A DNA stretch of 64,000 nucleotides from an uncultured Planctomycetaceae bacterium. GTDB lineage: Bacteria > Planctomycetota > Planctomycetia > Planctomycetales > Planctomycetaceae. The stretch is taken from assembly GCA_903861195.1 (NCBI GenBank), contig CAIOTJ010000200.1, positions 1-64,000 of the forward strand, in the 5' to 3' direction. A program made the position numbers and the translations under genes. Every line of letters starts with the position of its first letter. Position 1 is the first letter of the stretch. Below are positions 33,951 to 41,842 of the stretch, piece after piece. The notes beneath the pieces are model-generated. The model ran no database searches. It was not told the origin of the DNA and saw only the letters and a program-made list of their open reading frames with translations.

Positions 33951-35021
33951 ATGCGGATGTCTTGGAGATTGGGAATGATGCTTCTCACGGTGTCTTGGTT
34001 CCTTGCGAACCCGGCCCGTGGGGAAGAGCGTCTGTCCCTCACCCCGACACGGGGGGGCGAGGTCGAATACTGCCCGCTCCCCCCTCAAGGAAAGGTTGTA
34101 TTTCGGCCCGCCGGAAATGAAGCCGAGGTACCCCCCCACTTCCAACTCGAGGCACACGAGTTCGACTTCTGGGCCAAACCTTTGCGGAAGGCCAACCGCG
34201 TCCGCGCCTGCCAGGTGACATTCCCCTCCCCCGTCACCACGCCTATCACCGAGAACAACACGGTACACGGTGTGTATTTCCAACCCGCCGGAGATGGTCC
34301 CTTCCCAGCTTGCGTGGTACTGCACATTCTGGGGGGCGATTTCCTGCTGGCCGAGGCGGTCGCCAACCATCTGGCCTCCAGTGGGGTGGCGGCGATTTTC
34401 ATAAAGATGCCTTACTACGGCGAGCGACGCGGCCGCGGGTCGCGACGCCGCATGATCTCCGAAGATCCTCACGAGACGGCCGACGGCATGACTCAGGCGG
34501 TCCTCGACATTCGTCGCGCCTCCGCCTGGCTGGCCAGCCGCAAGGAGGTGGACGCCAATCGGCTGGGAATCACCGGGATCAGCCTCGGGGGTATCATGTC
34601 GGCACTGGGTGCCGCAGGAGAACCACGGCTGCGCAACGTCGGCATCGTGCTGGGGGGAGGGAACTTCGCGGACGTCATCTGGAACAACGACGCGCTGCAG
34701 GCGAAGGGGTTCCGTGAGAAATGGCTGGCCATGGGGGGAACCCGAGAGACCTTCACCGAAGCGCTCCGCAAGGTGGATCCCGTGACCTACGGCGGGCTTC
34801 TCAAGGGACGCCGGGTGCTGATGATTGCGGCCAGCAAAGACGAGATTGTGTTGCCGGAATGTGCGCGGGCCCTGCACGACAGCATTGGCGGCGAGCCGGA
34901 ACTTGTCTGGCTCGACGCCGGCCACTACACGGCGGCTCAGTATCTGCCACGGGAGCTGACACGGCTCTCGCGTTTCTTCACCACAACCGAAGTGACATCG
35001 AAACCAAACCCAGCTCCGTAA
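33951..35021 (+). CDS. Secreted alpha/beta-hydrolase (dienelactone hydrolase/acetyl-esterase-like)
   Basis: A 356-residue protein with a signal peptide (MMLLTVSWFLANPARG). The alpha/beta-hydrolase core carries the nucleophile elbow GISLGG, the acid residue near SKDEIVLP and the base in LDAGHY. The pre-core N-terminal beta-rich region (residues 25-115) is typical of planctomycete acyl-esterase/hydrolase proteins. The family includes dienelactone hydrolases and polysaccharide acetyl esterases, so an esterase acting outside the cytoplasm is likely. The start is well supported by AAGGGA 10 bases upstream. It follows the symporter after 165 bases on the same strand. Confidence 0.85.
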   Translation: MRMSWRLGMMLLTVSWFLANPARGEERLSLTPTRGGEVEYCPLPPQGKVVFRPAGNEAEVPPHFQLEAHEFDFWAKPLRKANRVRACQVTFPSPVTTPITENNTVHGVYFQPAGDGPFPACVVLHILGGDFLLAEAVANHLASSGVAAIFIKMPYYGERRGRGSRRRMISEDPHETADGMTQAVLDIRRASAWLASRKEVDANRLGITGISLGGIMSALGAAGEPRLRNVGIVLGGGNFADVIWNNDALQAKGFREKWLAMGGTRETFTEALRKVDPVTYGGLLKGRRVLMIAASKDEIVLPECARALHDSIGGEPELVWLDAGHYTAAQYLPRELTRLSRFFTTTEVTSKPNPAP

Positions 35022-35331
35022 CACCAACCCGACCGTCCGCGGGTAACTAACAGGCCCGACGGGGCGAAGGGTCTGAACGGTCGCTCTACACGTCGCTGCT
35101 CCATGGGCACTGCCCACCAGCCCGAGACTCGGTTCCAATTCTCGGATGCGAAAATTCCCGCACGCACGGCAGCGGTACGGCCCGAACGGCTGCTTGAATG
35201 GGTAACCATCTGCGTCACAGGCTGTGTCTGCCGCCACCGCTGGAAGCGTTCAGTGGGTCCTTAAGTGACACGGGAGTAGGCGTTCCACACAGATCGCTCC
35301 ACCTGCAGGGCAACACCAGAAAGTGGGGCGG
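35022..35331. other. Intergenic region between convergent genes
   Basis: About 310 bases between the esterase and the oxidoreductase genes. Open frames on the minus strand run through here into the esterase but have shadow-like composition. A Cys-rich patch (FGPYRCRACG) was noted on the minus strand and not accepted. No terminator was recognised. Confidence 0.5.
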
Positions 35332-36465
35332 CTAGTGGCGAGCTTCTTCTGGGGCGAATTCGCTCAGTTCCACCATGCGGTGTTCCCGGGCCGAACGAAA
35401 GACCGCCTCGACCAGCGCGAGTGTGTGCAGATTATCGGTGCCGGAAATCGCTGGGAGAGTTCCGCGTTGCAGGGAGATCAGCAGTTCTCCCATGGTTCCC
35501 TGGAAGGCCTCCGGGAACCACGCCTCCTTCCATCGTGGCTGAAACCAGTAGTCGCCCCGCAACGCGGTGGTGTAGTCGAGCGTGCTGGGGGTGTGGGCCG
35601 GGTAAGACGGCCAACCAATGGTGCCATTCGCCAGTCCCCGGGTCCCCTCGACCCGCCATCGAATGCCAAGCTCCCCCTGGCATCCCTCCCGCACCGGTCC
35701 CGTCCAAACATCGTCCCAGGCACTGGCCCGCACCCCGCCCGGAAACTCCAGAATGTAGAGATTGATTCCATCGGTGTGCGGAAACTTCGTGCGCGGATCG
35801 GGCCGCGTGCTGGCCATCACCCGCTCGGGATTCCCCAGCCAATACCGAAAACAGTCGAGGTGGTGAATCGACATGATGAAGGTTGATAGCGACCCCAGTC
35901 CCCGGCTCCACGGCATCCAATGGGGAATAGCCCGCATGTCGATGGTCGCCAAAACGGGCTGACCCAGCCATCCACGCCGCAACAGGTCCGCGCAGGCCCG
36001 GATCGACTGGTCGTGCCGCATGTTTTGGTTCACCGCCAGAGTGATCCCCTGCGTGGCACAGAGACGCACGAGATCCCGGCCCTCGGCGAGACTCATCGCC
36101 AGTGGCTTTTGGGCCAGAATGCCCCGCACGTGCCGGCCCATCCGGCAAATCTCCCGGATAATCTGGGGTTGGTCCTGTGGGGGCACCCCGATGTCAAGCA
36201 CTTGGACCTGATCGTCCAGCAGCATCTCCGCCAGTGAACGATGGACCTTGGGAATTCCCCGCAGAATGGCAACTTCCTCGGCCTTGGAGACCGTTCGGGA
36301 GGTGATGCCCACCACCCGAAAACCCGCCTGCTGGTAGGCCACAAGGTGACAGTCCCGGACGATGAATCCCGCCCCCACCACGCCAATTCCCAGAGCGTCG
36401 AGCCCCCCGGGAAGTGACAACTGATGATCCAGCGTCAGGTCCTGAATTTCTTGGAGACCGTTCAC
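35332..36465 (-). CDS. Gfo/Idh/MocA family NAD(P)-dependent oxidoreductase
   Basis: A 377-residue two-domain protein. The Rossmann domain begins with ALGIGVVGAGFIVRDCHL and includes AILRGIPKV, the VLDIGVPP strand and the conserved LAQKPLAMS. The C-terminal GFO_IDH_MocA_C domain runs from about 135, with NQNMRHDQ, MPWSRGLGSLS and HHLDCFRYW. These enzymes oxidise or reduce sugars, sugar acids and cyclitols. The start GTG overlaps the stop of the cytochrome/propeller gene in a GTGA arrangement, indicating translational coupling. No signal peptide is seen, so it is cytosolic, unlike its coupled partner. Confidence 0.9.
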   Translation of the reverse strand: MNGLQEIQDLTLDHQLSLPGGLDALGIGVVGAGFIVRDCHLVAYQQAGFRVVGITSRTVSKAEEVAILRGIPKVHRSLAEMLLDDQVQVLDIGVPPQDQPQIIREICRMGRHVRGILAQKPLAMSLAEGRDLVRLCATQGITLAVNQNMRHDQSIRACADLLRRGWLGQPVLATIDMRAIPHWMPWSRGLGSLSTFIMSIHHLDCFRYWLGNPERVMASTRPDPRTKFPHTDGINLYILEFPGGVRASAWDDVWTGPVREGCQGELGIRWRVEGTRGLANGTIGWPSYPAHTPSTLDYTTALRGDYWFQPRWKEAWFPEAFQGTMGELLISLQRGTLPAISGTDNLHTLALVEAVFRSAREHRMVELSEFAPEEARH

Positions 36466-38306
36466 TTTTCGACCTTGGTGAGTTTCGCACCTTTGGCGGA
36501 GAGCTCTGGATCTTCGAAGGGAAGCGCCTTCAGGAACTGAACCAGGTCCGAAATCTGGTCCGGGTTGAGCTGGCTGGTTTTGCCATGTTGGTCGTCACGA
36601 TTGAACCTCGTCAGCACGTCTTCCAGCGTGGCCGCTTTGCCATGATGCAGATACGGTGCCGAGCGGTAGATGCCCAACAGACTGGGAGTGTCGTACCTCG
36701 GCCCCATTTTTTCGGTCGCATCTTCGGTTCCCGTGCCGACATCATGCAGTCGGAACGGCTTCTCGGGGCGGGAATCGGTGAAGTAGGGTCCGGAGTGACA
36801 CTCGGCACACCGGGCCTCGGCCGAATGGAACAATTCCCGCCCCCGTTGGGCGGCGGCGCTCAGCCCGCCCCGTCCGTGCGGACTGAGGGTGAATTTGTGC
36901 GAGTTGGAATAGACCGCGAGCGCGTCGAGGTCGGCCGAGCGGCCCGAGTTGGGAGTTCCCAGCGAATCGTGCACCACGCCGCGAATCAGCCCCTGTCCCT
37001 GCATCAGAGGACCCCGGATGGTGTGTTCGAAATCCTGCACTTCGTCGCGATCGGCCGACCAGTGGATCGGGTGTGTCCAAGCCATTCCGAAGAGGGTCAT
37101 GGTGTTCCGCAGTCCTTCGGGATTCTGCCAAGTGCGACCGTCGGGATCGCCATCGGGATGGCAACTGGCGCAGGAAATCCAGCGTCGCCCCACCATCGGC
37201 TCCAATGCCGAGTAGAACAACCGCTTCCCCAGCAACTGCTCTTCCGACAGCGAGCTCTGGCAGACGCGCACGTGACCCTGCCGATTGAAACTCTCGGTAT
37301 CGTAGATCAACAGATCGAAATCGAGCGCGTTGTAGATGTAGCACTCGGAGCCATCGGGCGAAAACTTCACGGCCCGGGGATTGTGCCCCAACCGCAGCAC
37401 GCGCCGGAACGAGAGTTCGCGGTAATTGTCATCGAGGACCTCGGCCACGAACGCGTCGTCGGTGCCGGCGAACACGGAGACCAGGATCTTGCCATCTGGA
37501 GAAATGGCCGATTCCCAGGGATTCGCTACAACGAAAGCCCCCACGAACGAGTCCATGGGCAGGGTCTTCCGCCGTCGCTCTTCCTGGGAATCGAGGTCGG
37601 CCACCGAGACGAAGGGAAGGACCGATCCCTCTCCCTGGTGGACGTTGACCCGCGAGCGGATGTGCGGGACGTACGCCTTGGGGCGCGTGGGATGCAGCAC
37701 CAGTTGCCGGGCGAGATTTTCGCTGCTCGGTCCCTGCCAGCGATCCACCACCTTGCCAGTTTCCAGGTCGACCGCCACAATCGCGGCCGTCAGATATTCG
37801 GTGACGTAGAGCCGCTGATGGGCTTCATCCAGCGCGATCCCGCGCGGCAGGGAGCCGACGGGAAACTCCCGCAAGACCTCACGGCTCTGGGCGTCGATCT
37901 CCGCGACGGTGCCCGGATACTCCTGAGTGACATACAGCCGGGTCCCCGCCATGTTGCCGACGACCCCATAAGGTTCATCAAACAGGGAGGTTTCCGCCAG
38001 CCGGGTCCCTTGGTCGGCGTCGAGCCAGACGACCCGATCGTCGGCATAGACCGCGACAGCCACCTGGTGGGATTGACCGAGGAAGCTGACCCCCTCGGGT
38101 TTCGCCCCGACCGGGATCTCATGCAGCACCTTTCGGCCACTGCGGTCAATGATCGTGACCGTGCCGTTGTCTCGATTGGAACAGGCAATAAGGGTGCCAT
38201 CTGCCGAGACATCGAGCAGGCTGTTTGAGACCCCAGCCCGGGTTTCGCACAGGTTCCCCAGCAGCCCGAGCAGCAGCGCCGCCCCCAGCAGAATCCGTCC
38301 ACCCAT
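36462..38306 (-). CDS. YncE-like beta-propeller fused to di-heme cytochrome c peroxidase-like domain
   Basis: About 614 residues, exported. The signal peptide is GRILLGAALLLGLLG. Residues 26-345 form a YVTN/YncE-type propeller with repeated blades such as LYVTQEYPGTVAEID and LYVTEYLTAAIVAVD. Residues 350-614 form a cytochrome c peroxidase/MauG-like domain with two haem motifs, CASCH at 379-383 and CAECH at 500-504. The start at 38306 has AAGGAG six bases upstream; an ATG at 38339 also has a usable site. It is 49 bases after obgE and overlaps the next gene. A periplasmic redox role is likely; the electron acceptor is unknown. Confidence 0.85.
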   Translation of the reverse strand: MGGRILLGAALLLGLLGNLCETRAGVSNSLLDVSADGTLIACSNRDNGTVTIIDRSGRKVLHEIPVGAKPEGVSFLGQSHQVAVAVYADDRVVWLDADQGTRLAETSLFDEPYGVVGNMAGTRLYVTQEYPGTVAEIDAQSREVLREFPVGSLPRGIALDEAHQRLYVTEYLTAAIVAVDLETGKVVDRWQGPSSENLARQLVLHPTRPKAYVPHIRSRVNVHQGEGSVLPFVSVADLDSQEERRRKTLPMDSFVGAFVVANPWESAISPDGKILVSVFAGTDDAFVAEVLDDNYRELSFRRVLRLGHNPRAVKFSPDGSECYIYNALDFDLLIYDTESFNRQGHVRVCQSSLSEEQLLGKRLFYSALEPMVGRRWISCASCHPDGDPDGRTWQNPEGLRNTMTLFGMAWTHPIHWSADRDEVQDFEHTIRGPLMQGQGLIRGVVHDSLGTPNSGRSADLDALAVYSNSHKFTLSPHGRGGLSAAAQRGRELFHSAEARCAECHSGPYFTDSRPEKPFRLHDVGTGTEDATEKMGPRYDTPSLLGIYRSAPYLHHGKAATLEDVLTRFNRDDQHGKTSQLNPDQISDLVQFLKALPFEDPELSAKGAKLTKVEK

Positions 38307-38355
38307 CAGGTGCTCCTTGGTTCCCAAGTTGTTTCGCATAGACTGCTCTCCCACT

Positions 38356-39486
38356 TCAACCAGAATGTTCCAGTAAACCGAGATCGTGGCTCGAACCGCT
38401 CGACGATTCGGTTGGCAACACCTGTTCTCGGGCGACCGCGTCGGAGACAGTTGGCGTTTCGAGAGCCGGTCGGTCGCGATCAAGCGGTTCGGGTCTGTCC
38501 AGCGTCTGCAGTTGGCGCCAGATCTCGGCCACCAGTTGGGGCAAGCCCCGGCCCGTCACTCCAGAGATCAACAGCACCGGCCGATTCAGTTCGCGCGACA
38601 AATCTCCAGCCACCTCGGCCGATGCAGGCAGTTCGGACTTCGAGACGCAGACGATCTCCGGTCGCTCGGCCAACTGCGGATCATACAGCCGAAGTTCCTC
38701 GCAAATCTGTTGATAGTTCCGCAGCGGGCTGGTCTGGTCGAGGGGTTCCGGTTCCACCAGGTGAACCAGAAGCCGGCACCGCTCGACATGTCGCAGGAAT
38801 TCGTGGCCCAAGCCAGCGCCGGAGTGGGCGCCTTCGATTAGTCCGGGAATGTCCGCCATGGCGAACGCGTGATCCTCACCGACCTGAACTATCCCGAGGT
38901 TGGGATATTTTGTGGTGAAGGGATAGTCGGCGATTTCGGGCTGGGCGCGGGAGAGGCGGCTGAGAAGTGTCGACTTGCCGGCATTCGGCTTGCCGATCAC
39001 CCCCACATCGGCGATCACCTTCAGCTCGAGGCAGATCCGTCGTTCCTCTCCCTTTTCTCCCGGCTCGAACTCGCGCGGGGCGCGGTTGGTGGGTGTTTTA
39101 AAATGGTCATTTCCCCGTCCGCCACGACCACCGCGGGCGACCACCACCCGGTCTCCCACCTGGGCGAGGTCGCGCAGCACATGCCCCTGCCCGCCATCGC
39201 GGATAATGGTGCCTGGAGGAACGAGGATGATGACGTCTTCAGCCGAGCGGCCATGACGGTAGCTGCCTTCTCCCGGTCGCCCGCTGTCGGCTCGCCAGTG
39301 TTTATGACCCGCCAAGGCGGCCAGGCTATCAACATTTCCTGCGGCCTCGACGATGATGCTGCCTCCACGTCCACCATCACCACCACTGGGGCCTCCCTTG
39401 GCGATCTTGTACTCCCGACGGAAACTGACGCACCCGTCACCTCCATCCCCCCCCTTGACGTAAATCGTGATGCGATCGAGAAACAT
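38356..39486 (-). CDS. obgE: Obg GTPase (ObgE/CgtA)
   Basis: A 376-residue ribosome-associated GTPase. The Gly-rich Obg domain (residues 1-158: FLDRITIYVKGGDGGDG, PSGGDGGRGG) is followed by the G domain: G1 GKPNAGKST, G2 YPFTTKYPN, G3 DIPGLIEGA and G4 SKSEL. The canonical NKxD of G4 is replaced by SKSE, an unusual but conservative change. The final 40 residues are a low-complexity tail. Obg supports 50S assembly and (p)ppGpp response. Downstream on the same strand is the propeller/cytochrome gene; upstream is the lipoprotein terminator. Confidence 0.95.
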   Translation of the reverse strand: MFLDRITIYVKGGDGGDGCVSFRREYKIAKGGPSGGDGGRGGSIIVEAAGNVDSLAALAGHKHWRADSGRPGEGSYRHGRSAEDVIILVPPGTIIRDGGQGHVLRDLAQVGDRVVVARGGRGGRGNDHFKTPTNRAPREFEPGEKGEERRICLELKVIADVGVIGKPNAGKSTLLSRLSRAQPEIADYPFTTKYPNLGIVQVGEDHAFAMADIPGLIEGAHSGAGLGHEFLRHVERCRLLVHLVEPEPLDQTSPLRNYQQICEELRLYDPQLAERPEIVCVSKSELPASAEVAGDLSRELNRPVLLISGVTGRGLPQLVAEIWRQLQTLDRPEPLDRDRPALETPTVSDAVAREQVLPTESSSGSSHDLGLLEHSG

Positions 39487-39618
39487 GAACAGTGCCTAGG
39501 GGTGGGGAGAAGTCAACGTGGGGTCCAGCATAGGGTTCCTGCGTGGGGGGAACAAGAATCTCCACTCCCCGGAAGGAGATCCACGAGGCCCGGGAACGCG
39601 GCCCCAGCGCAAGAAGAA

Positions 39619-39648
39619 AGCCGTTTCGCGATTTGTCACGAAACGGCT
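39619..39648 (-). terminator. Intrinsic terminator after the lipoprotein gene
   Basis: AGCCGTTTCG (39619-39628) and CGAAACGGCT (39639-39648) form a perfect 10-base stem. On the minus strand it is followed by TTCTTCTT. It lies 20 bases past the lipoprotein stop and separates that pair from obgE. Confidence 0.8.
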
Positions 39649-39667
39649 CTTCAAAAACCGACTGGAA

Positions 39668-40108
39668 CTACGGAGTGACCAACGGGGTTTCATTGGCCCC
39701 CTGGGACGAGAGTTCAAAGTTGAACTCGTTGGGCCCCTTGGCAACATCCTTCTCGAACTGCGGTTCCATGAAGTACTTCCGTGGCAGCTTCGAGAAGTGG
39801 ATGCCCTTCTCGGGTTGCATGGGCTGATCAAACTTCACTTTGCATTTTCCGACGGGAGCCCCTTTCAGATCTTTCGTATAGAAGAGAGTGAATTTGCCCT
39901 CCTTGTCGGTCTCGCCAATGGCACTCCGGGCCGAAACCTGCGATTCAAAGAAGACCTTGATTCCCTCTTCAGGTTTGCCATCCAACAGGACCTTTCCGGA
40001 CACCTCGCCGAGAGGAGGAAGATCAGAGGCTCCCCCTCCACAGCCGCTGATCGCCGCCAAACCAGGCAACATCAACAACAATGCAACTCGCGAACGCAAT
40101 CCTCGCAT
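39668..40108 (-). CDS. Small lipoprotein with transthyretin-like fold
   Basis: About 146 residues. The N-terminus is a lipoprotein signal (LLLMLPGLAAISGCGG, with Cys after AISG). The mature part is a carboxypeptidase-regulatory/transthyretin-like beta-sandwich (VSGKVLLDGKPEEGIKVFF, then GETDKEGKFTL). The ATG at 40108 is chosen because the lipobox follows at the correct distance; an in-frame start at 40192 would displace it. It follows the DUF1559 gene after a hairpin, a pairing that recurs in planctomycete genomes. Surface or outer-membrane location is likely; no enzymatic function is expected. Confidence 0.8.
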   Translation of the reverse strand: MRGLRSRVALLLMLPGLAAISGCGGGASDLPPLGEVSGKVLLDGKPEEGIKVFFESQVSARSAIGETDKEGKFTLFYTKDLKGAPVGKCKVKFDQPMQPEKGIHFSKLPRKYFMEPQFEKDVAKGPNEFNFELSSQGANETPLVTP

Positions 40109-40135
40109 GGGTAAATCCTGGTTGTGAAACAGGGT

Positions 40136-40168
40136 CCGCACACCAACCCTGCGGAGGCTGGTGTGCGG
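40136..40168 (-). terminator. Leaky terminator/attenuator between DUF1559 and lipoprotein genes
   Basis: CCGCACACCA pairs with TGGTGTGCGG, extended by imperfect pairing, within 33 bases. On the minus strand a short CTGTTT follows. It lies between two genes that probably share a promoter, so it may lower expression of the second. Confidence 0.5.
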
Positions 40169-40204
40169 ATTTGAGAGACAGACTTGCATCACCCAACGAC
40201 AGAC

Positions 40205-41176
40205 CTAAAACTCTCCCAAAACTTCGCGGCCGTAGATTGTCGCCATACCGTTGAGAGTGTTCCGGTTGATGTTGTCACTGATGAACTTCACAGACCCATC
40301 ACCCAGCAGAACGTGGCAGCCACCCGTGTGCACGCTTCCCGGACCCCAAGCGTACGTGTGTCCCTGCCCGTCGTAATTCATGTTGACTCCCCAATCGCGG
40401 GGCAGGATGACGTGGGTGTGGGTGTAGGCATGGATGAACGGTCCAAAACAGGCGCAATAGGCCTTCTGAAATGGAGTCTCGATCATCAGCATCGTATTCG
40501 ACACGCCGTCGCGGAAATCCTGCAGACGGGCCGCACCGTTGATTCCGAAGGCACACTTCAAGTCCTGGGAGTAGGAGGTGTACATGGGCAGTCCCCAGTA
40601 CTCATTGAAATCGTGCACAAATCCATAGCTGGAACGCCAACCATTCGTGATGAGGTACATGGGCCCCCACGAAGCTGTCTGGTTGTACGGCTCGTTGTAA
40701 GGGGGATCCGATGGGCACCGGTAAACAGACAACGGCTTGGAAATGTTGGCCGAATTGTCAACATAGGGAGGGGAAATCCCCAGGTTGTTCCAATCGGTCT
40801 GGCCGGTCGCCAGATTGAAATTGATCTGGTTGTACAACGGGGTCTGATCTAACTGCGGCAGCAACAGCAGGTAGCCAGTCGTATTACGGACCGAACCGGA
40901 CTGCATCCCATAAGTATTGCCATTGGCTCCGGCCATGTAACTGCCAGGATTGATCACCGAGGGAGGCATGACTCCGTGGGTGTCATGGTAATTGTGAAGC
41001 GCCAGCCCCAGCTGCTTCATATTATTTCGGCACGCTGTCCGCCTGGCCGCTTCTCGTGCCTGCTGGACTGCAGGAAGCAACAAAGCGACCAAAATGCCGA
41101 TGATGGCGATCACCACCAGCAACTCGATCAGCGTGAACCCCACTCGGTGGGTTCTTGAAGAACGTGAAGACATCAT
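40205..41176 (-). CDS. DUF1559 protein with prepilin-type N-terminal cleavage site
   Basis: About 323 residues. The N-terminal type IV pilin-like signal is HRVGFTLIELLVVIAIIGIL, with the Gly/Phe cleavage site followed by Leu-Ile-Glu; the helix continues to PAVQQAREAARR. The DUF1559 (SBP_bac_10) domain follows and ends with the family motif GGCHVLLGDGSVKFISDNI. The family is expanded in Planctomycetota, where members are thought to be pseudopilin-like or surface fibre proteins. GGGAG precedes the ATG at 41176; a frame extending to 41473 is not family-like. The downstream lipoprotein is its likely operon partner. Confidence 0.92.
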   Translation of the reverse strand: MMSSRSSRTHRVGFTLIELLVVIAIIGILVALLLPAVQQAREAARRTACRNNMKQLGLALHNYHDTHGVMPPSVINPGSYMAGANGNTYGMQSGSVRNTTGYLLLLPQLDQTPLYNQINFNLATGQTDWNNLGISPPYVDNSANISKPLSVYRCPSDPPYNEPYNQTASWGPMYLITNGWRSSYGFVHDFNEYWGLPMYTSYSQDLKCAFGINGAARLQDFRDGVSNTMLMIETPFQKAYCACFGPFIHAYTHTHVILPRDWGVNMNYDGQGHTYAWGPGSVHTGGCHVLLGDGSVKFISDNINRNTLNGMATIYGREVLGEF

Positions 41177-41842
41177 ACGCCGACTCCCAAGAAAACGGGA
41201 AACAGAAAAGAACCAAAGACGACTTAAACTCGACGCGGAGGGGCGATCCTTGCACCAACCACGGGAAGCGACTAGGCAACGTCGAAAGTTCAAGCTTGGC
41301 AGGAAGGTCGCCAGAAAGGCAACAAGATTCCCCGTCAAGAGGTCCAAGTCGGACTTTCGACACTTCAACAAATCCGAATCCGTTATGCAAGAAGAAAAAG
41401 AGCAAAAAATCCCAAATTTTGGGAACGGAGTGACCGCAACTTCCTGGGACCAGTTGGCAATCCTGGAGTCCATGCAAGGGAAATCGCAGTGGGTCTCTCG
41501 GCTGAATCCACGAGACCAAACCTATCAAACAGCAATTCGGATGCCAGTCACAGGATTTGGCTTCGAGTTGCCTGAAACCGGCTGAAAAGTCGAATAAACC
41601 ATGAGCCGCAGCTTGTCCGCTCTCCTGCCGAGCCAATTCTACAAGGGACCACGCCGCCCAACGTCACGACAATCTATGCGCAGCCTTCGGGCAGGGTGCC
41701 AAGCGAACCCGCCATCGAGACCCATCCCAAGCTTAACCAAAGGAACAACCCGAACGGCGAGTCACGGAACCGGTTGCTGCCCCGCCCCCCAATCTTACGC
41801 AGCACGACAATCGCCTCGATTCTCTCTTCAAACCGATTCGGC
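41177..41842. other. Long intergenic region upstream of DUF1559 and downstream of cphA
   Basis: About 670 bases without a supported gene, the most AT-rich in the window, with several A-runs. A palindrome TCCCAAA-T-TTTGGGA lies at 41410-41424. The region must include the DUF1559 promoter (minus strand) and the 3' end of the cyanophycin transcript. No known RNA was recognised. Confidence 0.5.
41410..41424. promoter_or_regulatory. Palindrome TCCCAAATTTTGGGA upstream of the DUF1559 gene
   Basis: A palindrome with 7-base arms and a single central base, 235 bases upstream of the DUF1559 start. It is a possible regulator-binding site, but no regulator can be named. Confidence 0.3.

Noticed and set aside
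35022-35331. Cys-rich patch FGPYRCRACG on the minus strand, resembling a transposase zinc finger
   Set aside because: The surrounding translation runs antisense into the esterase and shows no transposase catalytic region or terminal inverted repeats.
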